Shown here: in pieces, positions 24,117 through 32,003 of the stretch | Layout: each line of letters starts with the position of its first letter | How positions within the stretch are numbered: position 1 is the stretch's first letter | Source: Actinoplanes sp. M2I2 | Lineage (GTDB): Bacteria; Actinomycetota; Actinomycetes; Mycobacteriales; Micromonosporaceae | Assembly: GCF_023544445.1 (NCBI RefSeq) | Contig: NZ_JALPVJ010000004.1 | Location: 186,001 to 250,000 of the forward strand | Direction: 5' to 3' | Length of the DNA: 64,000 nucleotides | The notes under the pieces: model-generated | What the model saw: the letters and a program-made list of their open reading frames with translations, nothing else | The model's database searches: none | What the model was told of the DNA's origin: nothing | Program-made: the position numbers and the translations under genes

Positions 24117-26357
24117 CTATTGGCGTCGGTGGTAGAGGTTGCGCCGCGGTCGTCGCAGTGGGTCGACGGTCGGGGGCGGGTAGAAGTCCGGGCACTGGTC
24201 GGGACCGAGGCGGATCTGCCAGCCGCCACCCGGGTGGTGGACGAGGCGATGGTGATGTCGGCAGAGCAGCACCAGGTTGTCCAGGCTGGTGGGACCACCG
24301 TTGCTCCAGGCGGTGAGGTGATGGGCGTCGGTCCAGCGCGGCGGCCGATCACAGTCGGGGAAAGCGCAGCCCCGGTCGCGCACGTGCAGGGCGCGGCGCA
24401 GCGGGCCGGTGGCTAGTCGGCGGGCACGCCCTGTGTCGAGGATTTGCCCGGCCCCGCCTAAAACGAACGGCAGGACTCGAGCGTCACAGGCGAGCCGACG
24501 CATCGTGGCGGCCGACAGGCGCAGCCCACTGTCGGTGGTGCCGATCCCCAGGGTTCCGGGGGTCGGCGTCCCATGGCCCTGGACGCCGTTGCCCATAGTG
24601 ACGGTGTGCGGGGTGCAGCTGCCCGAAGTCTCGGTGTGCGTGAGGCCGTTGCCCAGAAACTCGGTGTGCGGGGCGCCGGCGTTCGAAGTGCCGATGTGCG
24701 GGAGGCCGCTGCCCGAACTCCTGGTGCCCGCGGCGCCAGCATGCGAAGTGCCAGTGCTCGAACTGCCGATGCCCGGGAGGCCGCTGCCCACAGTTTCGAT
24801 GCCCGACGCGCCGCCATTCGAGGTACCGGTGCTCGAAGTGCCGATGCGCGAGGTACCGGTGCTCGAAGTGCCGATGCGCGAGGTACCGGTGCTCGAAGTG
24901 CCGATGCGCGAGGTACCGGTGCTCGAAGTGCCGATGCGCGAGGTACCGGTGCTCGAAGTGCCGGTGCGTGAGGTACCGGTGCTCGAAGTGCCGATGCGCG
25001 AGGTACCGGTGCTCGAAGTGCCGGTGCGTGAGGTACCGGTGCTCGAAGTGCCGGTGCGTGAGGTGCTGACGAACGGGATGCCGGTGACCGGCATGCGGGT
25101 GAGCAAGTCGTAGGCGACGGTGACGGCCAGCTGGGGTGGTTCGCCGCCGTCGGCGGGCAGCTCGCCGGTGCGCAGGGCCAGTCGGCAGATGTCGATCAGG
25201 GCGTCGGCGCGGCGGTGCTCTGCGGTGCGGTCGTCGCCCGGCATTGGGGTGCACAGCGGGTGCAGGGCGGCGTGCATGATGGCGGCGTCTTCGGTGCCGA
25301 GCAGGCCGGAGACGCGGACCAGGCCGTCGGATGGCAGCGACAAGGTGAACTTGCGACGGCGGTGGGCGCGGGCTTCCTGACGGGCCAGGGCTGCTTCGTC
25401 GGCTCGTTCGGCCAGCTCCGGGGCGACGTGGGCCAGGATGCGTTCGCCCACTCGGCGTAGTTGGTAGGCCGGTAGCCGCTCGGCCATGCCGATCATCGTG
25501 GTCTGGGCCAGCTCAACCAGTCGCGACACATGGCTCGGACTTAGCTCCCCGCCATGGCCAACGCCGTGGTTGCTGCAGCCGCCACCCTGCTCGTGGCCGT
25601 CGCCTCCACCATGCTCAGGGCTGTCGCAGCCGTGGCCGTGGCAGCCGTGGTCATCGCCACCGTGGTGGCAATCATGGCCATCGCCTCGGCCGTAAGAGCA
25701 GTCGCCGCTACGGTCGCTGTCGCCGCCATGGTCGCTGTCGTCGCTCTGGTCGCCGGGGCCGCAATCATGGTCATTGCTCTGGCCGCTGCAGCCGCCATGG
25801 CCGTGGCCGCAAGCTCTGCGGCAGTCGTTGCTGACGTCGGCGTCGCCGTCGTGGTGGGCGTCGCCGTCGTGGTGGGCATCGCCGTCGTGGTGGGCATCGC
25901 CGTCGTGGTGGGCGCGGGCATCGCCGCCGAGGTGGGCGTGCGCATCGTCGTCGTGGTGGGCGTCGCCGTAGTTGTGGGGGGCCAGGTCGCTGGGGAGGGC
26001 GTCGAGGGTTTCGGCGATCGCGGTGGACTGGCGGAGGTTGAGGTGGCCTTCGAGCACCGCCTGTTCCACCGCGGGGTGCCGGCTCAGTGCGGCGGCCTGC
26101 GCGGCCAGCTCGCGGGCCGGTTGCGGATCTAGCAACAGCAAGCTGCGCAGCCAACCTGCGGTGGTGCGGTGGCCCTGCGCGGCGGGCAGACCGCCAGTGA
26201 CGGCCTGCTGTACCAGCCGCGCCTGCAACGCCGCGGCGCACTGCTCCAGACGATGCGCCGCCTTCAGTGACGCGGTCAGCTCATCGTCAGCAAGCGGCCA
26301 CAACAAGCACGCGGCGAGTTTCGCCACGTCCTCACTGAGCTGCTCCACGTCCGCCAT
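24117..26357 (-). CDS. DUF222-HNH endonuclease-domain protein (13E12-repeat-family type) with internal repeats
   Basis: The 746-residue form from MADVEQLSEDVAKLAA is preferred, leaving the LexA-like box just outside the gene. Residues 1-125 and 260-400 form the split DUF222 domain (QAVLEGHLNLRQSTAIAETL; AHRRRKFTLSLPSDGLVRVSG). A His/Asp/Gly-rich insert with DGDAHH repeats lies at about 130-250, and a Ser/Thr/Gly insert of 10-residue units (TSRIGTSSTG) plus decayed copies lies at about 425-610. The C-terminal HNH nuclease motif is intact: DRGCAFPDCDRP, DAHHLTAW, NLVLLCRHHH. Relatives in mycobacteria are multi-copy and LexA-linked. Their cellular role is unknown; mobile or repair-associated nucleases are suggested. 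Confidence 0.88.
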   Translation of the reverse strand: MADVEQLSEDVAKLAACLLWPLADDELTASLKAAHRLEQCAAALQARLVQQAVTGGLPAAQGHRTTAGWLRSLLLLDPQPARELAAQAAALSRHPAVEQAVLEGHLNLRQSTAIAETLDALPSDLAPHNYGDAHHDDDAHAHLGGDARAHHDGDAHHDGDAHHDGDAHHDGDADVSNDCRRACGHGHGGCSGQSNDHDCGPGDQSDDSDHGGDSDRSGDCSYGRGDGHDCHHGGDDHGCHGHGCDSPEHGGGDGHEQGGGCSNHGVGHGGELSPSHVSRLVELAQTTMIGMAERLPAYQLRRVGERILAHVAPELAERADEAALARQEARAHRRRKFTLSLPSDGLVRVSGLLGTEDAAIMHAALHPLCTPMPGDDRTAEHRRADALIDICRLALRTGELPADGGEPPQLAVTVAYDLLTRMPVTGIPFVSTSRTGTSSTGTSRTGTSSTGTSRIGTSSTGTSRTGTSSTGTSRIGTSSTGTSRIGTSSTGTSRIGTSSTGTSRIGTSSTGTSNGGASGIETVGSGLPGIGSSSTGTSHAGAAGTRSSGSGLPHIGTSNAGAPHTEFLGNGLTHTETSGSCTPHTVTMGNGVQGHGTPTPGTLGIGTTDSGLRLSAATMRRLACDARVLPFVLGGAGQILDTGRARRLATGPLRRALHVRDRGCAFPDCDRPPRWTDAHHLTAWSNGGPTSLDNLVLLCRHHHRLVHHPGGGWQIRLGPDQCPDFYPPPTVDPLRRPRRNLYHRRQ
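24821..25060. repeat. Eight 30-bp in-frame tandem repeats
   Basis: AGGTACCGGTGCTCGAAGTG followed by CCGATGCGCG or CCGGTGCGTG repeats eight times without spacer. Each unit encodes ten residues (TSRIGTSSTG-like) of the DUF222-HNH protein on the minus strand. Single-base differences alternate between two unit types, which suggests expansion by unequal exchange. Degenerate 30-bp relatives continue down to about 24560. Confidence 0.92.
25840..25935. repeat. In-frame GTCGTGGTGGGC repeats encoding an Asp/His-rich stretch
   Basis: Copies of about 15 bp (GTCGCCGTCGTGGTGGGC with variants) lie within the DUF222-HNH gene and encode (DGDAHH)-type units on the minus strand. The encoded density of His and Asp could bind divalent metal, but low-complexity drift is as likely. 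Confidence 0.8.
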
Positions 26358-26371
26358 CACAGCAACCATAA

Positions 26372-26387
26372 TCGAACATACGTACGA
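26372..26387. promoter_or_regulatory. LexA (SOS)-box-like palindrome
   Basis: TCGAACATACGTACGA matches the actinobacterial LexA consensus TCGAAC-N4-GTTCGA with one mismatch (T to A in the right arm). It lies 15 bp upstream of the chosen DUF222-HNH start and would cover its promoter. LexA boxes near 13E12-family genes are established in mycobacteria, which supports DNA-damage control here. Confidence 0.7.
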
Positions 26388-26890
26388 CACTTTTGGAGCT
26401 CGGTCCGCCGCCAAAAGATCGACATTCACCATCTGAAGCGGATCATCAATGTGCCTCGACCCCCGAGGGCAGCACCCGCTTCGGCCGGGGGCACACGGGC
26501 GTCGTCGCGGCGGCCGAGGCCAAGACAAGTGGCTTAAGTTGCCTCGCGCACATGCGGTCACGGCAAACATGACAACAAAGCTGCCCACGCCATCGCTCGG
26601 CCGCGCCGAAGCCGAGATACGCGACTCCAAGCCGACCTACAGGCCGAGCCGACCTACCAGGCCGAGCCGACCTACCAGGCCGAGCCGACCTACCAGGCCG
26701 AGCCGACCTACCAGGCCGAGCCGACCTACCAGGCCGAGCCGACCTACAGGCCGATAAGTGAAGCGCCCGAACCATCCACGGAGAGCCTGACGAACTCGAG
26801 CCGAAGGTTCGCCAAGGACGTTGCGATCGACGACCGCGCACCCCGTAAACCAAGAGGCAGGTGCCAGAGTCGCTGAGGCCGCGTCCACAG
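26388..26890. other. Intergenic region with hexapeptide-coding 18-bp repeats; possible gene remnant
   Basis: No gene with a normal start is visible. Six head-to-tail copies of AGGCCGAGCCGACCTACC fill 26641-26748. In the plus frame through 26643 they read AEPTYQ per unit, and the frame stays open from about 26538 to a TGA at about 26879, ending in a protein-like tail (SEAPEPSTESLT, KDVAIDDRAPRKPRGR). There is no ATG, GTG or TTG ahead of the repeats, so this may be a 5'-truncated remnant or chance. Confidence 0.4.
26641..26748. repeat. Six 18-bp tandem repeats
   Basis: The unit AGGCCGAGCCGACCTACC is repeated six times, perfectly except in the last position of the final copy. The unit length is a multiple of three, so a translated frame would keep phase (AEPTYQ). 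Confidence 0.92.
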
Positions 26891-26928
26891 TGAAGCCCCC
26901 ACCTCCACGATCGGAGACGGGGGCTTCA
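26891..26928 (-). terminator. Hairpin terminator after the nuclease/nucleotidase gene
   Basis: TGAAGCCCCC pairs perfectly with GGGGGCTTCA; the loop contains an inner CTCC/GGAG pair that extends the stem. It begins 14 bp beyond the stop of the minus-strand nuH-like gene at 26942. No strong T-tract follows. Confidence 0.75.
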
Positions 26929-26941
26929 CGCGAACCACGTA

Positions 26942-29900
26942 CTACTTGGTGACCTTGACCGTGTAGGTCTGGGCCGACGCGGTGTTACCCGCGCGGTCCG
27001 TCGCCTTGTAGGTGACCTTCAGGGTGCCCTTCTCGACGCCCTTCACCGCGACGCTCCACCGGCCCAGCAGCAGCGACGGCGTGTCGGTCAGCACCTTGGC
27101 CCGGGCCGCCGCGTCGCCCTGCGACGACGCCTTGACCCACTTGCCGCCGTCGTAGAAGTGCCACTTGCCGGACCGCTCCTGGATCAGCGTGACCTGGACC
27201 TTGTCGGCGCCCACGCCCTTGTCGGCGGCGAAGCCCGACACCGCGCGCCACGACGACGCCGACGCCGGGTTTCGCGGCGCATCGAGCGTCACGACCGGCG
27301 CGTACGTGTCGGCCGTGACCTTCACCGAGCCGGCCGTGACGGCCTGCCCGGCGCCCGCCGCGTTGTACGGCGTCACCTTGACCGCGTACGTGCCGGCCCG
27401 GGGATAGGTGTGGGCGACCAGCGCGCCGTTCGCCGACATGGTGGCGGTCGCGCCGTCACCCCAGTCGACGACGAGCTTGCCGGCGCCGTCCACCTTGCTC
27501 ACGGCCAGGACGACGAACTGCGAGGCCCAGATCGACTTGGGCTCGAGCACGTACTTGCCCGGCTGCGGCTTGACCGTGACGACCGCGGCGCCTTCGAACG
27601 TGGCCGCTGCGGTGTTGCCGGCCTGGTCGGTCAGTTGCACCGACACCGTGTACGAGCCGGGGGCGGCGTACGTGTGGGTCGCGGTGCCGGCGGTCAGCGT
27701 GACCGGCGCGGAGCCGTCACCCCAGTCGACCACCCGCTTGGCCACATCGTCGGCCACCGCGACCTGCGTCAGCGTCGCGGCCTGGCCCGGCCACAATGCC
27801 GTCGTCCCGAGCTTGTACGACCCGGTCGGCGGCGTGCTGTCGGCGACCCCGGCAGTGCTGCGCGGGGTGGCGTCGGCCGTGATGGGGGAGTTGGCGGCGA
27901 AGTAGTTGACCAGCATCGTGAGGTCGTTGTCGCCGGTCGTGACGCGGTTGTTGCCCTCGCCGAGCGTCCGGAAGTTGTCGCCTCCCGCGGCCAGGAACGA
28001 GTTCGACGTCACGCGGTAGGTGCCCGTCGGGCTCAGCACGGCGCCGTTCAGCTTGAGGGTCGACGCGATGATGCGCGAGCCCCGGGGCTGGCTGACGTCG
28101 TACGAGTAGGTGAGCCCCTTGGACGAGCCCAGGTGCAGCACCGGCCGGGACGCCCCGTCCGGCTGCCACTGCTCCTCGAGCACCTGCTTGATCTGCGCGC
28201 CGGTCAGGGTCTGGGTGACCACGTCGTTGGCGAACGGCTGCACCGCGAAGGCGTCGGCGTAGGTCACCGTGCCGTCGGTGCGGTAGAGCAGGTCGGCCCG
28301 CAGTCCGCCCGGGTTCATGAAGGCGATCTGAGCGCCTCCGCGGCCCGGCGCGCTGGTCTGGTCGAGCTGCACGTCGGCGATGAAGTTGCCCAGCACCGAC
28401 TCGGCGCCCCGGTCCTCGGCCCCGGCGGCGCTGTAGGCCCGCTTGACGTCCGCCGTGATCTTGCCGAGCGGCTGCTTGCCGAGCTCGCTGGCGGTCTCCT
28501 TGGCCTTGGCCACGATGGCCGCGACCTCGGCGTCGGCCGGGTAGCCGTTGACGTCGAGCAGTTCGGCCGTCGACTTCGTGACCGACTTGGTCGCCGGGTC
28601 GTAGGTCAGCACGGCCTTGCCCAGCCGCAGTCCGTAGTCCTCGGCCTGGATCACCGGACGGGTCCGGTCGGTGCCGGGGACGGGAACCTCGAACGCGTAC
28701 GGCTGGTGGGTGTGCCCGCTGAAGATGGCGTCGATCTCGGCGCTCACCCGGGTGAAGTCGCCGAAGACCGGGTCGGCCTGCAGCGCGGCCGCGGAGCCGA
28801 TGTTCTCGGTGGCCGCGCCCTCGTGGGCCAGCAGCACCAGGACGTCGGCCTCGCCGTTGGCCGCGTTGCCGTCGGAGAGCTGCGTGGCCAGGGTGTTCGC
28901 CTCGGCCACCGGGTCACGGAACTCGACCCCGGCGATGCCGTCCGGGCTGACCAGCGACGCGGTCTGCTCGGTGACCACGCCGATGTAGCCGACCTGGACT
29001 CCGCCCAGCGCCTGCACGCTGTAGCCGGGCAGCACCCGCTCGCCGTTCTTGTAGACGTTGGCGGCCAGGAAGGGGAACTCGGCCCGTGACGACACCCGGC
29101 CCTGCAGGTCGGCCAGTCCCTTGTCGAACTCGTGGTTGCCGACTGCCGAGACGGCCAGGCCGCCGGCGTTGAGCGCGTCGATCGTGGGGTTGTCGCCGTC
29201 GATCGCCGAGATGAAGGTGGACGCGCCGATGTTGTCGCCGGCCGAGATCCACGCCGTGTTCGGGTTGGCCGCGCGCAGCTGGTTCACCATCCCGACGAGC
29301 TGCGCCGCGCCGCCGTTGCCGGCCGACGGCTGCTCGAGCCGGCCGTGGAAGTCGTTGATGCTCAGCAGCTGCAGGTCGACCGGTCCGGTGGCCTTGGTCG
29401 ACAGTCCGACCACCACCGGGTCGTGGTCGCTCGCCCGGTACGGGCCGTCGTCGTAGAACGGGGCGTAGCCGTCGTACTCGTAGGCGAACGACTCGACCGA
29501 GTTGATGTTCCAGACGTCCACGCCGGTCACCCGCGAGGCGAGCGGGGCCGAGGCCAGGGCGTGGTCCAGCGAGCCGGACTCGCCCCCGAAGACGTACGAC
29601 GCGTCGCCGGCGTCGGCGACGTTGGTGTAACCGGCGTCGGCCAGGACCTGGATCGGGTCCTCCCGGCTGTACGCGTTGAAGTCGCCCAGCAGGAGGACCT
29701 CGTCGCTGCCGCTGGAGGTCTTGAGCTGCTGAACGAAGGTGGCCAGCGCGGCGGCCTGCCGCTTGCGGTCCCCGTTGTACGCGCCCTGCCCGTCACCGGT
29801 GTCCACGTTGTCACCGGTGGGCTCGACCGAGGCGCTCTTGGACTTGAGGTGGTTGGCGACCACGGTGAAGGTGGCCGAGCCGGCGGTGAAGGTCTGCGCG

Positions 29901-31705
29901 ATCGGCTCGCGCGCGTTCGCCCACACCGACTCGTCGTTCACCGACCGGGCGGCGCCCTTCGGCGTGACCGCGGCCGGCTTGAAGATGATCGCCGTCGTGA
30001 TGAAGTCCTGCTGCGCCGCCGCCGGCAGGTCGGCCGGCGAGCGTACGTAATCCCAGGTGCCCGCGCCGTCCTCGGCGTTCAGCGCCGCGACCAGCGTCTT
30101 CAGCGCGACCTGAGGATCATTCGGCTCGAAGCGGACCGAGTTCTCGATCTCCATGAGCGCGACCACGTCGGCGTCCAGCGCGGTGATCGCCGAAACGATC
30201 TTGGCCTGCTGCTTGGCCAGCGCCGCGGCGTCGGTGGCGCCCCGCGCCTCGCCACCGAAGTGGACGAAGTAGTTGAGCACGTTGAAGCTGGCCACCCGCA
30301 GGTCGCCACCGACGTCGGCCGGACCCGCCGTACGCGGGTTGGTGTCCTTGAACGTCGTCTGGAGCGAAGCCGGGTCGGTCGGCTGGAGGCGCCACTCGCT
30401 GAAGCCGAAGCTCAGCACGCTCGGGCCGAACTTCTCCACGGTGTCGCCCACCCGGACCGGGTTGTCCTTGGTCAGGTAGGTCGGCGGCAGACCGGCGGTG
30501 GCGAGGTTGGTGGTCCGGCCGTCGTCGACCAGGACGCGGCGGGCCTTGTTGCCGGCCTTGATCTGGCCGGCCTCGGCCGAGCCGGGACGGGCCAGGTCGG
30601 TCGGGATCCGCGCGACCTCGTTGCCGGCGGCCAGGATGATCTCGCCGAACCGGTTGGCGTTGTAGACGTCCGAGACCGTGTACGCGCCGACCGGCGCCAC
30701 CAGCATCGACTCGACCGACTCACGGCCGGCGTCGTCGAGCGGCAGGCCCAGCGGCACCGGGGCGGGCAGCGCGACACCCGTCGCGCAGACCTGGGTGTCG
30801 GTCTTGGCCGCGGTGGTGATCTCGGTGAGCCCGTTGGACTCGCTGACCGTGCCGGTCACGCGCACCTGGTCGCCGATCGCCACCGAAGGCTGGTTGGGGC
30901 CGAAGAAGACGAAGACCGCGTCCGAGGCGGTGCCGGACGCGACCGGGCGGTCGCCACCGGTGCCTGCCGTCTGCACGTAGACGCCGTTGTAGCCGCCGGT
31001 GCGGTGGTCCGCGGTCACGACGCCCTCGACGGTGACCTTGGCCCCGGCCACCGGAGTGCCGGCACCGGTGCCCTGCACCTGGGCGATCGTGTGGGTGACG
31101 GTCGCGGCGCAGTCGGCCGGCGGTTCCTCGGGCTCCTCGGGCGTCGCCGAGTTGATCGTCCCGAAGCTGGCCGCGGCCGGGGCACGCCAGGTGCCGTCGA
31201 TCTTCTGCAGGGAGGACCCCACCGCCGTCGAGTCGAGCTCGGCAACTCCGAGGTCCACGCTGGCCCGCCCGGAGGCCGGCCCGCCGGAGGCGGTCAGCAC
31301 GCCCTCGTAGCTGACGAACTCGGCGACCGAGCCGTCCGGCTTCACCAGGGCGACCCCGTCGGGCGAGCCGTTCTGGAGGCCGTTGGCCGGGTACGTCTGC
31401 ACGACCACACCGGCCGCCGGCACAGCGCCGCTGAGCGTTGCCGTGTTGTAGACCGCGCCGCCGCTGCCGTTGTAGAGGACGATCTGCCAGCCGGTCAGGT
31501 CGAAGCCGGACGGGGCCTGCACCTCGACGGCCTCGCCGCTGTCGGCGCCGGCGTTGTCGTAGTGGATCTCACTGAGGAATGGGTCGCCGGGCTCGGCGGC
31601 CACGGCCGGTCCGGCCAGGCTCAAGCCGACGGCGGTGGCGAGGGCCGCCGCGCCGATCGCTCGTAACGCGGCCGCGGACGGACCCCGGCGCAGATATCGA
31701 TGCAT
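26942..31705 (-). CDS. Giant secreted ExeM/NucH-type nuclease fused to 5'-nucleotidase and PKD domains
   Basis: The 1587-residue protein starts behind GGAGG. Order: signal peptide (1-37); lamin-tail domain (FLSEIHYDNAGAD, about 43-160); OB-fold YhcR-like domain (about 205-320); endonuclease/exonuclease/phosphatase domain (about 465-770) with FNVLNYF, LMEIENS, LLLGDFNAYS and SDHDPVVVG; then a complete UshA-like 5'-nucleotidase (about 775-1270) with LSINDFHGR, SAGDNIG, GNHEFDKG and FSGHTHQPY. Two PKD domains (VDWGDGSAPV, VDWGDGATAT) and a beta-rich tail ending VKVTK follow. It should degrade extracellular DNA to nucleotides and strip phosphate from them, giving nucleoside and phosphate. PKD and LTD domains suggest binding to surfaces. 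Confidence 0.93.
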   Translation of the reverse strand: MHRYLRRGPSAAALRAIGAAALATAVGLSLAGPAVAAEPGDPFLSEIHYDNAGADSGEAVEVQAPSGFDLTGWQIVLYNGSGGAVYNTATLSGAVPAAGVVVQTYPANGLQNGSPDGVALVKPDGSVAEFVSYEGVLTASGGPASGRASVDLGVAELDSTAVGSSLQKIDGTWRAPAAASFGTINSATPEEPEEPPADCAATVTHTIAQVQGTGAGTPVAGAKVTVEGVVTADHRTGGYNGVYVQTAGTGGDRPVASGTASDAVFVFFGPNQPSVAIGDQVRVTGTVSESNGLTEITTAAKTDTQVCATGVALPAPVPLGLPLDDAGRESVESMLVAPVGAYTVSDVYNANRFGEIILAAGNEVARIPTDLARPGSAEAGQIKAGNKARRVLVDDGRTTNLATAGLPPTYLTKDNPVRVGDTVEKFGPSVLSFGFSEWRLQPTDPASLQTTFKDTNPRTAGPADVGGDLRVASFNVLNYFVHFGGEARGATDAAALAKQQAKIVSAITALDADVVALMEIENSVRFEPNDPQVALKTLVAALNAEDGAGTWDYVRSPADLPAAAQQDFITTAIIFKPAAVTPKGAARSVNDESVWANAREPIAQTFTAGSATFTVVANHLKSKSASVEPTGDNVDTGDGQGAYNGDRKRQAAALATFVQQLKTSSGSDEVLLLGDFNAYSREDPIQVLADAGYTNVADAGDASYVFGGESGSLDHALASAPLASRVTGVDVWNINSVESFAYEYDGYAPFYDDGPYRASDHDPVVVGLSTKATGPVDLQLLSINDFHGRLEQPSAGNGGAAQLVGMVNQLRAANPNTAWISAGDNIGASTFISAIDGDNPTIDALNAGGLAVSAVGNHEFDKGLADLQGRVSSRAEFPFLAANVYKNGERVLPGYSVQALGGVQVGYIGVVTEQTASLVSPDGIAGVEFRDPVAEANTLATQLSDGNAANGEADVLVLLAHEGAATENIGSAAALQADPVFGDFTRVSAEIDAIFSGHTHQPYAFEVPVPGTDRTRPVIQAEDYGLRLGKAVLTYDPATKSVTKSTAELLDVNGYPADAEVAAIVAKAKETASELGKQPLGKITADVKRAYSAAGAEDRGAESVLGNFIADVQLDQTSAPGRGGAQIAFMNPGGLRADLLYRTDGTVTYADAFAVQPFANDVVTQTLTGAQIKQVLEEQWQPDGASRPVLHLGSSKGLTYSYDVSQPRGSRIIASTLKLNGAVLSPTGTYRVTSNSFLAAGGDNFRTLGEGNNRVTTGDNDLTMLVNYFAANSPITADATPRSTAGVADSTPPTGSYKLGTTALWPGQAATLTQVAVADDVAKRVVDWGDGSAPVTLTAGTATHTYAAPGSYTVSVQLTDQAGNTAAATFEGAAVVTVKPQPGKYVLEPKSIWASQFVVLAVSKVDGAGKLVVDWGDGATATMSANGALVAHTYPRAGTYAVKVTPYNAAGAGQAVTAGSVKVTADTYAPVVTLDAPRNPASASSWRAVSGFAADKGVGADKVQVTLIQERSGKWHFYDGGKWVKASSQGDAAARAKVLTDTPSLLLGRWSVAVKGVEKGTLKVTYKATDRAGNTASAQTYTVKVTK

Positions 31706-31940
31706 GGAAAATTTTCCTCCGAAACAAGGTGACCCGCCGGAGGCTATGGAGTCTGCATGACGATCGATTCTCGATCGGGTAACGGTTAAGCATTGGGCCA
31801 GGTGAATGCCGAGTGGACAAAGCCTGATCGATCGTTTTTGGCCACGCTTGCCGAACGTTTCTCACCGGCGCGGTCAGCCGGCTCAGTCTCGCAGGATTGT
31901 TGACCTTTGTCCGGCAAAAACGGTGGAACTCGTCCCAGCA

Positions 31941-31989
31941 AAAAGGACGAACGCCCCGCCTCCGCTCGATCAGCGGGGACGGGGCGTTC
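31941..31989 (-). terminator. Intrinsic terminator after the MFS exporter gene
   Basis: On the minus strand GAACGCCCC pairs with GGGGCGTTC across a loop that itself contains pairing CCGC/GCGG, and the stem is followed by TCCTTTTTG. It starts 15 bp after the exporter stop. The rest of 31706-32003 is the promoter side of the nuclease gene, where I see no ORF and only weak single PHO-like words. Confidence 0.85.
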
Positions 31990-32003
31990 GCAGCGCCGGA
32001 AGA

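Noticed and set aside
24821-25060. Regularly spaced 30-bp repeats that could suggest a CRISPR array
   Set aside because: Units are head-to-tail with no spacers, keep the reading frame of the DUF222-HNH gene and there are no cas genes nearby.
26449-26757. Plus-strand frame giving RPSRPT repeats
   Set aside because: It is one of several frames opened by the 18-bp repeat; its upstream part is antisense to the promoter of the DUF222-HNH gene and has no ribosome site.
29132-31666. Long plus-strand open frame opposite the nuclease/nucleotidase gene
   Set aside because: High GC at third positions opens the antisense frame; its product is Arg/Gly/Val-rich with no domain, whereas the minus frame has full catalytic motifs.
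31706-31850. PHO-like words upstream of the nuclease/nucleotidase gene
   Set aside because: ATTCACC and GTTACCC on the minus strand are 24 bp apart, off the 11-bp phase; treated as chance.
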